Source of the DNA: Brachyhypopomus gauderio
Taxonomy: Eukaryota > Chordata > Actinopteri > Gymnotiformes > Hypopomidae
NCBI RefSeq assembly: GCF_052324685.1
Contig: NC_135223.1
Span: 17,843,122-17,907,121 of the forward strand
Direction: 5' to 3'
DNA: 64,000 nucleotides
The translations under genes were made by a program, and so were the position numbers. The notes under the pieces are model-generated. The model was not told where the DNA came from, did no database searches, and was given only the letters and a program-made list of their open reading frames with translations. This document shows, one piece after another, positions 49,901 through 62,129 of this stretch (within the stretch, counting starts at the first letter, position 1; every line of letters starts with the position of its first letter).

Positions 49901-50139
49901 TTTTGGAAAGCAGACCATTTCCAGAGTATCAAAGCACGCCTGCATGCTCCGCGTCTCTGCTGGCTGCAGAGACCATGAGTTTGGAGTTACCTGCTGGAGA
50001 AGAACCGTGGGACGCGCCCGCCGCGCCTGTGGGCTCCTCGGGGGAGGAGCGCTCCTCCCTCCAGCTGTAGCTGCTCTACCTCCCGCTCCATCTCATTGGG
50101 ACCAGACGTCGCCCCTGCGTTTTCTACTTGACTTCTGAA
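46953..50139. other. impa2 3' UTR and impa2-piezo2 spacer
   Basis: A short impa2 3' UTR (AATAAA at 47033-47038) is followed by about 3 kb of AT-rich spacer. None of the ORFs in it has recognisable coding content. The last 250 bases become CpG-rich and lead into the piezo2 5' region. A CTCF-core-like motif with one mismatch lies at 49562-49573. A 31-codon ORF starting at 49975 with good context is seen but unassigned. Confidence 0.5.
49562..49573 (+). promoter_or_regulatory. CTCF-core-like motif (one mismatch)
   Basis: CCAGTAGATGGA fits the CTCF core CCASYAGRKGGC except for its last base. It lies between impa2 and piezo2, about 1.2 kb before the piezo2 start. Motif match only. Confidence 0.25.
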
Positions 50140-50812
50140 TGGCGGAGTCGTTTGTCAGTTACAGGGTGGTCTTTCCAACTTTTCATTCAGGAGGACAAAA
50201 GTGTGCGCGGACGAGAACGCGCGTGCAGCTGTTCCAGCGCGCGCGACACACGCGAATTTAACCTCCCTTAAAAGTTAGAATACGGCGAATTAACCTCCCT
50301 TAAAAGTTAGAATACGGCGCTCTGAAGCCTCAGCAGATCATTCAGCATGCCACAATTTTGATTGTTGGTGAGGACATTGAAGACGTTTTGAGTTCGTAAG
50401 CCTTTTGGACGTTTGCCTTGCACACAGTGACTGGCGCCACTGTTTACTCCTGCCCTAAAGTTATGACTTCCCCTGTCAACAGGTAACGAGAAGGGAAGTT
50501 TGCATTCGCTCTAAAATGACATTTTGCCAGCGCACACACTAAACGTCCCGTACACGAGAACCTGTGCAGCAGATGTGTGAGGAGATTTGGATGGTGAAGT
50601 TGGAGCAGAAGACGGTAATACGAGCGAAAGGTTGTTTTTCGAGAGTGTGGATTGTCATGAGGACTCGGGGGGACGCACTGGGGTGAAACAGGGATGTGGT
50701 AGTGGTCAGTGTGGACCATGTCCGGTTATCTTGGACTTGAGGACTGGACCTGAAGCATTCTGATGAAAATAGACTTCAAAGTTCAACGTAAATTGATCAA
50801 TCTGAGAGAGAC
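50140..50812 (+). promoter_or_regulatory. piezo2: piezo2 promoter / 5' UTR region with upstream ORFs
   Basis: CpG-rich sequence before the piezo2 start. It contains a 32-33 bp tandem duplication (50253-50317) and several upstream ATGs, including a 12-codon ORF at 50718-50753. A further ATG at 50763 opens a frame that overlaps the piezo2 start and does not stop within exon 1. The extent of the 5' UTR is inferred. Confidence 0.45.
50253..50317. repeat. two-copy tandem repeat, 33 and 32 bp
   Basis: Copies 50253-50285 and 50286-50317 differ by a single T. The shared core is AACCTCCCTTAAAAGTTAG. It lies in the inferred piezo2 5' region. Confidence 0.93.
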
Positions 50813-50876
50813 ATGGCCTCCGAAGTGGTCTGCGGACTCATCTTCAGATTGCTGCTCCCAGTTTGTCTTGCAGCAG
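50813..50876 (+). CDS. piezo2: piezo2 exon with start codon
   Basis: Encodes MASEVVCGLIFRLLLPVCLA plus one more Ala and the first base of the next codon. The donor is gtaggt. Confidence 0.93.
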
Positions 50877-53800
50877 GTAGGTATTTCTCTTGCTTTTTCT
50901 TTTTAAATTGTCATATTTTTCTGACGTTAACAAGATAAAACAGACTTGATTGTTGATAGTACAAAGAGAGAAAAATCAAACAGATCTATAATAATATTAC
51001 CAACAATACCATCAATAATAACAGCGATATTTATTTCTTGTTAATAATGAGCTATATGATTGTACATATAAAACAACTTATAATTTGATAGCAGTTAGGT
51101 ATACGGCTTATATATAAAAAGAAGCCTGTTTAGCATTATCATGACAGGAAAAGATGTTTTATGACTAGTCAATTCTAATACATTTTGTGTATATGGTATA
51201 TATGTTTCATATGTAATTAGTGTGCAGTAACTCCAAATTTTAGAAAATATAAGAAATTATAAATTGTTTCGTTATGGTGTTTGTTTGTTTAAACAATGTG
51301 CTTTATATGAGCCATAAGTTATATTAGTGGGAATCCATCAGTCATAGAAAACATGCACCATAGATAATTAATTGAACTTTAGGTATTTAATTTAAATTTT
51401 AAATGAAATAGTCTCAAACTCATGAGTTGTGTGCCCATTTTTATGTGTATATTCAGTGGCAAAAAATGTCAAATCAACATGAGTTCTTTTATAGAGCTGG
51501 AATAACATAAACATTGACTATAAAGTATAAACTACTTGATTAATACCACTAATGAAGATTTTGCGCTAATCATACATTTATCCTATTCATATCATCAGTG
51601 ACGATTTGTTTGTTTAAGACATAGCGAGTGTACTTCATGTAGTATTGGTGTTGTAGTACTGTTGTGCTAATGGTTAGCATGTGGCATTTTATTTGTTTCT
51701 AAACTGTCAACAAACAAATACATTTCACTTTTGCATGCAGTCTAATGAACTCGGGCAACAGCTGCCTTCAGATGCATCGTGAGGGTCAGCTGTGTGTTTT
51801 GCTCCTGAGGCAGATATGGACACAAAGCTTAAGCCTCTAATAGGGCTTATGAGAGTCAGGCAGCCTTCAGCAGACCATCACTGGGCCTCTGCAAAACATG
51901 AAGGGCTCCCCATATTTGCATGGTGCTTTGCCACAGATGGTTCTCTCTCACTGCATATTTATTATATTAAGAGAGCAACAATTTGCTAACATACCTAAGG
52001 GAGCATTCCAGGAATTCCATGGGATCTTCATGAGTGGTAGATAGCATGTAAGCCTCCACAACTTTTGAACATGCGACACACAATCGTGAGTGCAATGTTC
52101 AACCATATAGCTGTAAGCCATGCATAATCAGTGCCAAAGATCTTCCTCATGTGCACAGTTAGGTAGCACAGAATAAGTAGTGACTTTTGACAAGACCTCA
52201 CTGTGTCTGTCCAGGACTGTGAGCACAGTAGGTTATTTTTGTAGCCATTGTTGTAGAGCTGCTGAAGATACAAAGACTCTTTCAGACTTTTTTCCAACTG
52301 ATGTGTCACCAAATGGTTTGCATGTGTGTCATCAGGATTTTGGGAGTTGTGATTTTATGAGCTTGCCTGGAACTGTTAGTGTCATGTATTATTCACATTT
52401 AAAGCACTGACTAAACACTATGCACCAAGACTGCAAAGGAAGGGGCCTTCCTTCTGTTGCTTTAAACACATTCATGAATGTATGTCATATTTAAACTTCC
52501 TGACATGCTCAGTTAATGTTGATCATTGTTTCTATATCACATTTCGTGATGTTTTCTTAAAACAGGCTGGGAAGAGAGGGTCCGTGTGGCGCTCTGCAGT
52601 GATAGACAGAGCGCAGGGTCGCTGTGTTTGAGCAACACCCTGCTCCTCCAGGCTCTCCCTTCACCGCTCACCCCTCCACCCCTGCGTGGTGGTCCCCACC
52701 CTGCCCAGTCCTGTGCCTTCATATTCACACCCATAATTGTCTGAATGTGGTTTCTTGGAAGCAGAAGAATCTCAGCTCCACTCTCTCCCGATAGTGCCAA
52801 ACATCTCTTCAGCATCTGCAGCACATGACTCATCAGTTTTATCTACGGTCCTTGTTTTTCCAGACTCACTGGTTCTCTGGTAGATCTTCTAGAAACTTCA
52901 ATAAAAAGTTCCCAAGATTCCCACAACACAAATATCTGGGAGAGTCTCTTTTACAACTGCCTCAGTGACTGTTTATCCATGATGAAAACCTAATAGTGGT
53001 AGCTGCAAGATTATATCATGGGGTTTTTCCGAAAAGTTCAAATTGTGAATTTTAGCAAGGAGTAGTCAATAATACAAAGCAGCAGTTGTGCCTTGAAAGG
53101 TCATCTAGAGTCATTTTTGTTGATGTTGACTGTGGTTAAACACAATTGAATTTGTTTGAAAATGCTTCTTTTCTAAATATTCAGATTAGCAAGTCCTTAG
53201 TTTTTCTGTCTGTGTATACATTTTACCACCCACTCGATACTTACCTTCCATAGGAAATCTCTTCTTAATTCTAACTTTAGTTGATTTTTCCCTCTTATTC
53301 ACCAAATAAAAGGTTTCTAAATATTATCAGTATGTGTTAAAACTTAGAAGCAAGATTGGTAAACTTGGCCAGACGTCTCTGTGGTCTGTAGGAGTTTACC
53401 TTTAAACGTATCGCCTCACAACATGCCACTCTTGTGTGGGAAGACAGTTTGGACGAGTCTTGTTTTGGCTTAACTATTTTATTGCAGGCTTCACTTGAGA
53501 CAAACATTTTGTTTCCTCTGTCTCAGGATGTATACAGAGCCTATAAACTTTATATAGAGCCTCCCTATAAATTACAGCATGCGTGAATAGAGTGCCAACC
53601 TGTACCTTGAAGTGGAAAGGAGAAGCCTCTTAACGCTAACCTGGGGATTCACTCACACAGTCCTGTAAGTAAAAATAAGCTAAATATTTGCGTGAAGTTT
53701 TGGAAGCTCTGATTAGATGCTTTATTACTATGAAGCATGCGACAACCCAGTGAACTCCATTCCATCGAGGCCCTTTTAAATGATATAACAGTTCAAATGT

Positions 53801-56800
53801 GAGAGAAAATGAGAAGGGTGCCTGACTTAGTCTAATCAAATTCTAAAGAGAAAAATATACTATTAGACAAAACCATGATTTACTTGCTGTTCAACAAAAT
53901 CTGCAAAAAGATTTAAATCTTTTGTGAAATGTAACAAAGAACAGAATTAGCTTTCAAGAAACCTTAAGCATTAAATTACACCATTAGTGAAGATTCCCAG
54001 TGGAAGGTCTTTGTTTGGTTAAGATTAGCCTTAATCTGTGTAAACATTGGTTAACTGTAAAATTCACTCACGCCAAGTGACATTAACTGAACTATACATA
54101 TACAGTATGATTATAAATGGTCCGTTAAAATTTTCAAAACATAATGCACTTTACCAGGGTTACGTGTCTGGTTTTAGGCCATAAACCTTAAATCAGTGTA
54201 GTAGGAATTTGACAGTTTAGGAATAAAAAATCAGTAATGTTTATGATTACTAAACTGCAAATCTAAGGATTTTCATATTCTGAAGGTATTACAACAATGT
54301 AGAGTGTGCCCGATCAACTCTTATCTGTCATCACTAGGAGAGTCTTAACTCGCTCTCCAGACGTGCCCCAGCAGTAGCTCTGTCCCCGGCTGATGCGCGT
54401 GCATGTCTCGTGTTCAGTCGGAAACAACACTCCCCAACAGACGCAGGACTGCAGGACACGATGAGTCAGAGGAGCCGTGAGTTCAGAAGGCACCCCCATT
54501 CAAGCTGTTCAGAGTACAGCTGGCAAATGTACCCACCGCATTCAACCCATCAAGGGTTTTGAGTGTTAAACAAGTGACTGAGGGACAAAAGTAGTCAATT
54601 TAGTGGAGAGGTTCAAAGGAGCTACAAGAGAGCTTGGGACATGCAAGGATCTGCTAGTTTGGTCTATACTGAAAAGGTCACAAGTGCTTTTGGTGTGCCA
54701 TGTAAATAAGTGAGGATCAGTCATAGTAATTCACTAAATATGTCAGGGGGAGAAAAACACAGATAGAGTGCTGCTCACAGTCTTTCACTATTTCACATGC
54801 TATGTCAAATACATGAGGTCATATTTCTTTTTCTGGGGATGGCTGTGATATGACGAGTGGCTCAGGATCAGATTTTGATCACCCATGTGTTCCTTCTGGG
54901 TGTTGCTTTTTCTTCTCCTGCCTCATAGTAGCACTATTCATGTAATTTTATCTTAACTGTTTCCTGTCTGTAATCTGACAGTTCGGTCACTGAAATACAC
55001 TCCGTCACCTGAAAGCACCTTTTGTGCTCCCCCGTTCTGCCGCACTAAATCCAGCTTTTTTTCTCACCCCAGCAATTAAAGGGAGGTTAGCAGAAACAGG
55101 CCAGCTGTAGATCACACCTCCAACAGCTCAGATTCGCCAAGTAAAAACACTGTGCTGCCGTTGCACACATCCGACTTGACTTTCCCTGTGTAGAAATCCC
55201 TTTAATGCTTTAAATATCTTTTAGGCATACATGTGTAAAATCCCAGCATGCAATGCAATAAATTGCACAGTTTGTATGATATTATAATTAGTATCTAATA
55301 ATGCTAATTCTTATTATTCTAGCAGCTTCCTCTACTAAATTTCAGCATGAGCAGCCTCTGTTTGGTCCTGAAGCTTTTCTAGTCCTTTGCATGTAAGTGA
55401 CAACAGAGACAGTTAGCTGCTGGTTTGCTGGTGGCTCTTGGCTTGTGTCTGCTGTGGCAGCTCATCTTCCTGCTCTCCTCCATACCAGCGCTGGCTGGAC
55501 GAGATCGGACTGGGAGACGCAGCTGCAAGCCCTCCGTGTTTGTGACACGTGTTAAGTGACGGGAGGACGCTGAAGGTTAACAATTCAGCGCTGTTCCACC
55601 ATGGAGCTCCACTGAATGATGCCTGAAACCTTTGGTTGCGAAGCTTCCATTCACGGACAAAGCAAACATCACACCAAGCTGGTTGTAGTCACGTTATCTA
55701 TATACATATCACAGAACGGTAACTGGTACTGAAGTGGATGTTTATTTAAATGAGCAGGGCATGTTTACTGTAGAAGAACATTCTAACTCAGTTGTGGCAG
55801 ATATGTTTTTGCTGAATTGTCTACAGTTGTTTCAGGAATGAATCAGCAGGGAAGAGCTCTATAATATGGCTGGGCAATTAATCGAAAATGCATTCAGAAC
55901 CTCTCTCTGACATTTTATTTTTTGGCTTTTAATTATAACGTGTAACATAGGTACTTAATATAAATATAAGACTGTTCAGATATTTTCAGATATTCATTCT
56001 TATTTTAAAGGCAATCCTGTTACCTTTAACATAGTTTAGAGCAGGGGTGCTCATTACGTCGATCGCGATCGACCGGTCGATCGCGAAGGAAGTGTCGGTC
56101 GATCGCGAAGGAATGTGCGTAGATCGCGTCACATAAAATAGTAGTAGATGAATCGCACATCTGCACTGACGGTTGTATTTTGATTGACATTCACGGTAGC
56201 CAATCTGCAATCCACTCAACAAATTACGTACGCCACCCCCACCCCCCCCCCCCCCCTCAACAAATTACGTCCCCCCCCCCCCCCCCGCTCAACAAATTAC
56301 CTTCGCCGCCACCCCGGTAGATCTTTCTGACTTGGTCACCTTATAAGTAGCTCGCAAGCTGAAAACTGTGGGCACCCCTGGTTTAGAGGTTTGTATGACG
56401 TTTCTAAGGCTGCAATTATATATTTGTTAAATACTAAGGATTATTTTGTTAAATACAAGTTATTTTGCTGTCCATGATTATGTTATCCTTCTTGTTATAG
56501 TTGCTCATAAACGTTCACTGAATCAGAGACCACAATGAGGCTTCCACACGGATCTGTACCCAAACAGCATGAAACTATAACCCAACATCTTTCTGCATTG
56601 TCAGCCAGTTTAAATTTTCCTTTTCACCACAGAAGCAATATTGACACTGAAATCTCATCTTAATAATATACCTTATTGGTCCCTGTGAAATGATACACTT
56701 TTATAATCCAGTCACCACCAGTTGGCCTCTTAAGCAGTCAGTGGTATTGGAAGAGAACATTTAAATTATGCTTGTATGATTTTAATAGGTCTATATAATC

Positions 56801-57350
56801 AAATAATAAAGACTTTGCAAATTTGAAAAAATGTAATGAAGTGGCACAGCTTTGACAGAGCACCTAATGGACAGCCTGGTTTCTGCGTGGTGATTACCAC
56901 TCCCCTGCTGCTCCTGGATAAGGGTTCTGGTGCAGCATTGATCTCTGCACTCACCTGCAGCTCAACATTCACTTGAGTATTATGTTAACACATTGTTAAA
57001 ATAGCAGATAATGCAGGAGCCATGTAAAGTGACTGGGAATAAATTAGTGAATAATTCCTGTTTTGGGATCAGTTTAATTCAGTGTATTGAACTCCGTTAC
57101 AAAGAAAAGGTGCAAAGATGTAGCCCAGTAAGTTATTTTTTATTTTTATTTATTTATTTTTTTTGTATTAACAAAAATGGAATGCAAAGCTGTTTTTTGC
57201 AGAAGGAATATTACGTTCTACAGTGTTAAAGAAACCAATTTTGAAAGATAATTTATGAAATTATCTGTGAAAAGGAACCGTGAGTGTGTGGGCATGTATA
57301 CTAGTGTGAATCTGTGTTTGTAAGCAGAATCAGAAGGGCTTTGCTTTGTG

Positions 57351-57400
<50 letters not shown>

Positions 57401-60400
57401 CAATTCCTGCCTGAGGTTTCAGTCCTCTCAACCTCCCATAAATTCCTCAGTGTCAATGAACTGACACATTTATAGTTTACGTTAATATTTAGCTCTTGTA
57501 TAACTTTTCAATAATTTTTTCGTATTAATATTTTTTGGACATATTTTTGTCAGCATTGGTATTATTTCAAAGTCAACATCATCATATTTGGGTTGGATGT
57601 AAATGTTCACATTAGGAATGTTGGAACCTTCTAAGCCAACAGCAAACCAAATAAAAACCTGTAGCTTTAGCCTGAAATATGTCTTTATGTTCAGGTAAGC
57701 ATGTTTGAAATCACAGCTCACTATTGTCTGCTTAAAAACAAAATGCATTGGCTGATCTGGACTAGTGATCAGCTCACTGAACTGATAAAATACAGTTACA
57801 ATTAGAAAGGGCAATTTTCTTTTAAACTAGCTGACTAGTTTAAAAGACTAGACTAGGCTTTCTTTCTATATTCACAAAATGCTAGAACGTCATAATGCAA
57901 ACCGAGCAGCCTGTGTTCATGTGCTGCATGATTTTAATGCTAAATCCTCAACCAAACGATGCCTACTTTTGGATCTGATGGTTAGTGGTCTGTCAATTGT
58001 TTCAGATGTTATTGTTGCCTACTTGCCTTTTTGGCTGTATTCTTGGTGAGGTGATTCATCAGTGACCTGTGAGGAGGCCAGGAGGGTGTGAACGCTTCTT
58101 CTCACACACTGTCTGCCAGAGCTTTTCCGCACATGAGCCACAGAGACGTGGAACACCACATCGTCTCTGACTCACACAGGAGACTCAAGAGAACCATAGA
58201 CGCCTACAATGTTGAGCAGGCACTGAAAAGTCAAAAGTCTGAAATTAGCCAAAACACTGGAATTACTTCAATGGCTTTAGCTATGTTTATCACACTAGGT
58301 TTTTGGGGCACATTTGACATATAAATGGCTGCAGTATTGTGAAATTATGATGTGTATTCATTGCGCTTCTAATCAATTGCACATGTTGTTGAGAATAAAT
58401 CGTTTGGCTTGCATGAGTCACAGCCATGCATTACAAAGATTACTACCAGCACTTTGTATAAAAGTCATAACATGCCATAATGGACATACTTTCGTGTGTG
58501 GTGTAGAGCACTTGCCATAGTCAGAGGGCCATTCTTATCACAGCCATCTTAAAACTGCAAGACTCTTACAGTCAAACAAACCTTTCACCTCAAGCTCACC
58601 AACAAATTAGATGAATGGTGTTAGGTATACCTCTCAGTGACACAGCTACCACAGAAGTACACTTTCTTCTTTTCTTGTGAAATGGTACATCTGTCATCGC
58701 TACAGAAACTGATACTATAGCAGTTCTCTCGAGTTCCTTGAAATGAGTGACCGATAGGCCAACAACACTGCTCCCCTGTCCAGCTCCTGACAAAGTTGTC
58801 CTATCTTTGGGCTTTCTTTGCTGACATATGTAAATTTGCTATCCACCCTATAAATTATAGGAAATTTATATACCTAAAAAGAAAAGTAGAATTTAACAGA
58901 AATAAATAAGACTTGATTAAAGCCATTTATTTGAAGTGAAAGCTTTGCAAAAATTGGGAGTACAGTCATACCGTTCTCAAATGTGTGTTTTATGCTGGCT
59001 TAGCTAAAATGGTAAAAGTCCTTACAACTTACCGAGCAAGATTTGGACTAAAGGTTGTGTAGGACTGAAATATAAATTAAGTATTTTATTTTTTTACTTT
59101 AAATTAAGTATTTTATCATTGTATCATGCATTCTGCTCTTTCTGCACAGTACTAATGCAAATGATGTCTTTCTATTTATTTATTGTTTAGGCAACTCGGA
59201 ATAAGATCAAAGAAACAATAAGCAAACATTTTTGAAAATTAAGATCAGAATCTGAGAAAGAGCTGCAACGGTGAAAGAAAATAATAGGAGAGATCCAATA
59301 ATTTCAAACGATCAGCCAACGAGTATTTGATTTCTACACACGAATGTTGGCTTGTCTTCTTTAATCATGTTCAGCGCATCAGTGTTTACCAGCAGTCTGT
59401 GACTTCCATGAATCAAACAGTGATGTGAGTTTCACTAAACATCTTTGTAGCTGAACTTGTGTGTCCTATCAGCCTGCTACAATGTTATTCAGTGATTAAA
59501 AGACTGAAAAGGAAAACTGAACCCAAACAGGCTTATTCACTTTGTTTATTTTAATGTAAATACTTGGATGAGGTGTGAACATTGCTTAACCTCAACCCTG
59601 TCAAGAAAGTGATGGTCCGTAAAAGGAAACACCTAAAATGACATGTCTGCAGGGATGCCCTACAGGAGCAGGGCATGCTTGCTCTAGCTTGCTCTAGCTT
59701 GATCTAGCTTGCAGAACATATCCATGGTTAACGAGTGCTGGTGTTTGATGCCAGGTAAAGAATATAAGCAGGCATCATTTTTGGGAGGGGGCACATTTTC
59801 GATGGCTTGGAGCCCATAATTTTCTCCACAGCTGATCTGACAGTACTGTCCGTGGCCAGTGCTTTGGGTTAGTGCTGCTGACAGTATAAGGATCCCCATC
59901 TGGGAAGTGTTAATGGCAGGCTAATCCTGCTAATACTGCAGGATCGGTCACCCCCTCCCAGGTCCAACATAATAATACGATTCAAGAACCCTACTATGAA
60001 ACAATAAAGAACTGCACACTGATATGGAAACCATCTTGAAACCCAAAGCTGTCAAAATATTTATTCTTATTCACAAGCACCATGTGCTGGGAATCAAGAC
60101 ATAAACACCAACAATAATGTCTGGTTCAGACGTGGAAGGATGTCAGGATTAACTGTTTTTGGTTATTGTTTAAAGTTTAAAAGAAGAAGCCCACAACAGA
60201 TATAAATAACATCGTTCCTCAAGAATTACCGATGACTCATTTAGCATTTGCGGCTCATTTACCAGTTTTGTGTGTGTAAACTGCCTGATGTTGGGTGTTT
60301 AAGCCTGTTGAGAGTATAACCGAGGGACGCAAGATTATATTTATGATAATGTGCAGTTTATTAAGGGCCACAGCAAATGATCCATTCTATGCTAAATAGT

Positions 60401-62129
60401 GCTTGATCTCCTGGTTTTCAGTTCTAGAGAAAATGTTTTTTGTGCGGTCAGGAGCAGGCCAAAGGGAGACAGATGGGAGGTTTGAGCTGGGTTGAATTTC
60501 CAGCTTTGGAAAGAGGAGGATTCAGCTGAGACGGGTCTCTCCTTCGTCGCCTGCTCTCACACGATTAGCACTGCACAATTTGTCAGGCCATACAAGTCTT
60601 ACATTCTGAAGGAAATCAATGCGAACAAATTGTCCTTGGAAAAATACACACATGTCTCATAGCTTTGCAAAACCTTTATACGAGCTAGGAAAAAAACAGA
60701 GCAAAAATAATGATTCAGAGTCAGGACCCCTCCGCCTGTGGGCTGACCGAGGACACTGGGGCCTAGCAGAGCCTTGGTTCCTGCCTCTGCCCTTCAGGCC
60801 TCAGAAACAGGAAGTGCTTACAGTTACTCACCCTCTTTTAGTCAAGCGCGATAAGCCTCATTTAGCCAACGGTAGTTTGGGGTATTCTGTGAGGCTGTGG
60901 AGAGTGTAGGGCAGGGTCTGTTTGAATACAGTGAAGCAGCAAGTGGCAAAACGCAGGAGTAATCAAACACAAGGCAATCCAATAATCTTAACTCTTAATG
61001 TGAAAATATATTTAACAGATACAGCCAATCAGTTAATGCTAAAAAAAGACAACAACAACTGGGTAGTACCTAACACCAGTGATGTATTTCTAACGTTTCC
61101 CTTCAAATTCCCATCAAAAGAAAAGAGATCAAGAACTGTGTGTTCAGCAGTGGTGATCATCAAAGGATGATTCTACCTGACTAATGTAGCCATTTTACCT
61201 TCTTGGCTCCTGTGTCTTTGATGAAGAGTAAGATGTCATATGAACATTTTCATGGGTTAACTCTATGAAATTGTATAGTGTTTTTGAAGTTATGTGAAAA
61301 TAGTGTAGTCTACTGGAAATTACAAATCAGGTTTATAGTATGGATAATTCATTAGCAATATACCATTACCTATACCAATATACTTATGACCTGGTAATCA
61401 TATTACATGTACTAAGCTATTTATTGTTTTACTAATGAGTCCAATTAGCATATCACAGCAATAATTCCCTCAAAGCTCTCAGTCACTGTATATCACTTCT
61501 GGTTATTCCTCATCTTCCATGAGAAGATTATCACAAAATAGAGAATTTAACTTTTTCAGTTTGACCTGAATGCTCTAGGTAACATTCTAAACAACATTCT
61601 ACAGGGTCTGTAGATCAGGTCTCAAAGTGAAATGATCAAAGTGTAGATCAAAGTGAAATGACTTATTAATTATCTATGTTTTATTCCTGTTTTAGCACAT
61701 GCATTAAAATCTAGGTGTTTGCCCCATATTGTCAAAGCATTTTGCCAAGCAATAATGGAATGTTAAGGTCCTCAAGTGTATCTCAAACAGCTTGCAAAAG
61801 CAAAGCCAATTGGCTAACCCCCCTCCACTTAATACCCTGAAGGCTGTCTGCAGTACTCTGTATGATCTCAGTCCTTTAATATGCAGAGGTTTTGTGCTAT
61901 TCCTGCCACTTCTAATTAGAGGCTCTGCTTTATAAGAATTTTGATTTGGTCTGTTCATAAAGTAGCATGTTGTTTATCTGTGAGGAGCAGAGTGGCATTC
62001 TAACCCCTTTCCTCTGCTTTCTCCTCGCTGTAGCATGTCTGTTCCGGTACAACTTGCTGTCTTGCGTCTACCTCATCTACCTCCTGCTCATACCGCTGTT
62101 CGCAGAGCCAACACAGACAACTATGCGAG
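50813..62129 (+). CDS. piezo2: PIEZO2 mechanosensitive channel, first two coding exons (gene continues past right edge)
   Basis: Start of a Piezo2 channel, a very large trimeric plasma-membrane cation channel opened by force (touch and proprioception in vertebrates). Exons: 50813-50876 (MASEVVCGLIFRLLLPVCLA) and 62034-62129 (ACLFRYNLLSCVYLIYLLLI then PLFAEPTQTTMR). These match the human PIEZO2 N terminus closely, with the same intron position; MASEVVCGLIFR fixes the start. The start codon is in strong context (G at -3, G at +4). The residues form the first membrane helices of the blade. Introns: 11.2 kb between the two exons, and at least 1.9 kb to the right edge, where no third exon was recognised. 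Only about 53 of some 2700 residues are here. Confidence 0.93.
56042..56380. mobile_element. hAT-like MITE, 339 bp
   Basis: The ends CAGGGGTGCTCA and TGGGCACCCCTG are inverted repeats of the hAT type. They are flanked by a perfect 8-bp duplication GTTTAGAG (56034-56041 and 56381-56388). The interior has repeated GGTCGATCGCGAAGGAA phrases and two C-runs. No transposase ORF is present. Confidence 0.85.
57354..57396. repeat. (CA)n microsatellite
   Basis: About 21 CA units in piezo2 intron 1. Confidence 0.92.
62034..62129 (+). CDS. piezo2: piezo2 second coding exon
   Basis: Encodes CLFRYNLLSCVYLIYLLLIP then LFAEPTQTTMR, a hydrophobic first transmembrane helix conserved in PIEZO2. The acceptor is ctgtag and the donor gtaaga. 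Confidence 0.94.

Larger units (their letters stand above)
50877..62033. other. piezo2: piezo2 intron 1, 11.2 kb
   Basis: Mostly AT-rich unique-looking sequence with a hAT-like MITE (56042-56380) and a CA tract (57354-57396). GC-richer patches at about 52560-52800, 54340-54500 and 55440-55620 have no identified function. No coding exon is recognised. Confidence 0.65.

Noticed and set aside
49776..50138. 120-residue ORF before piezo2
   Set aside because: No family match; its second half is CpG-island sequence with biased composition. It is kept only as spacer/5' region.
54314..54499. Minus-strand ORF in a GC-rich patch of piezo2 intron 1
   Set aside because: No recognisable domain or splice sites; could be a regulatory patch but cannot be supported.
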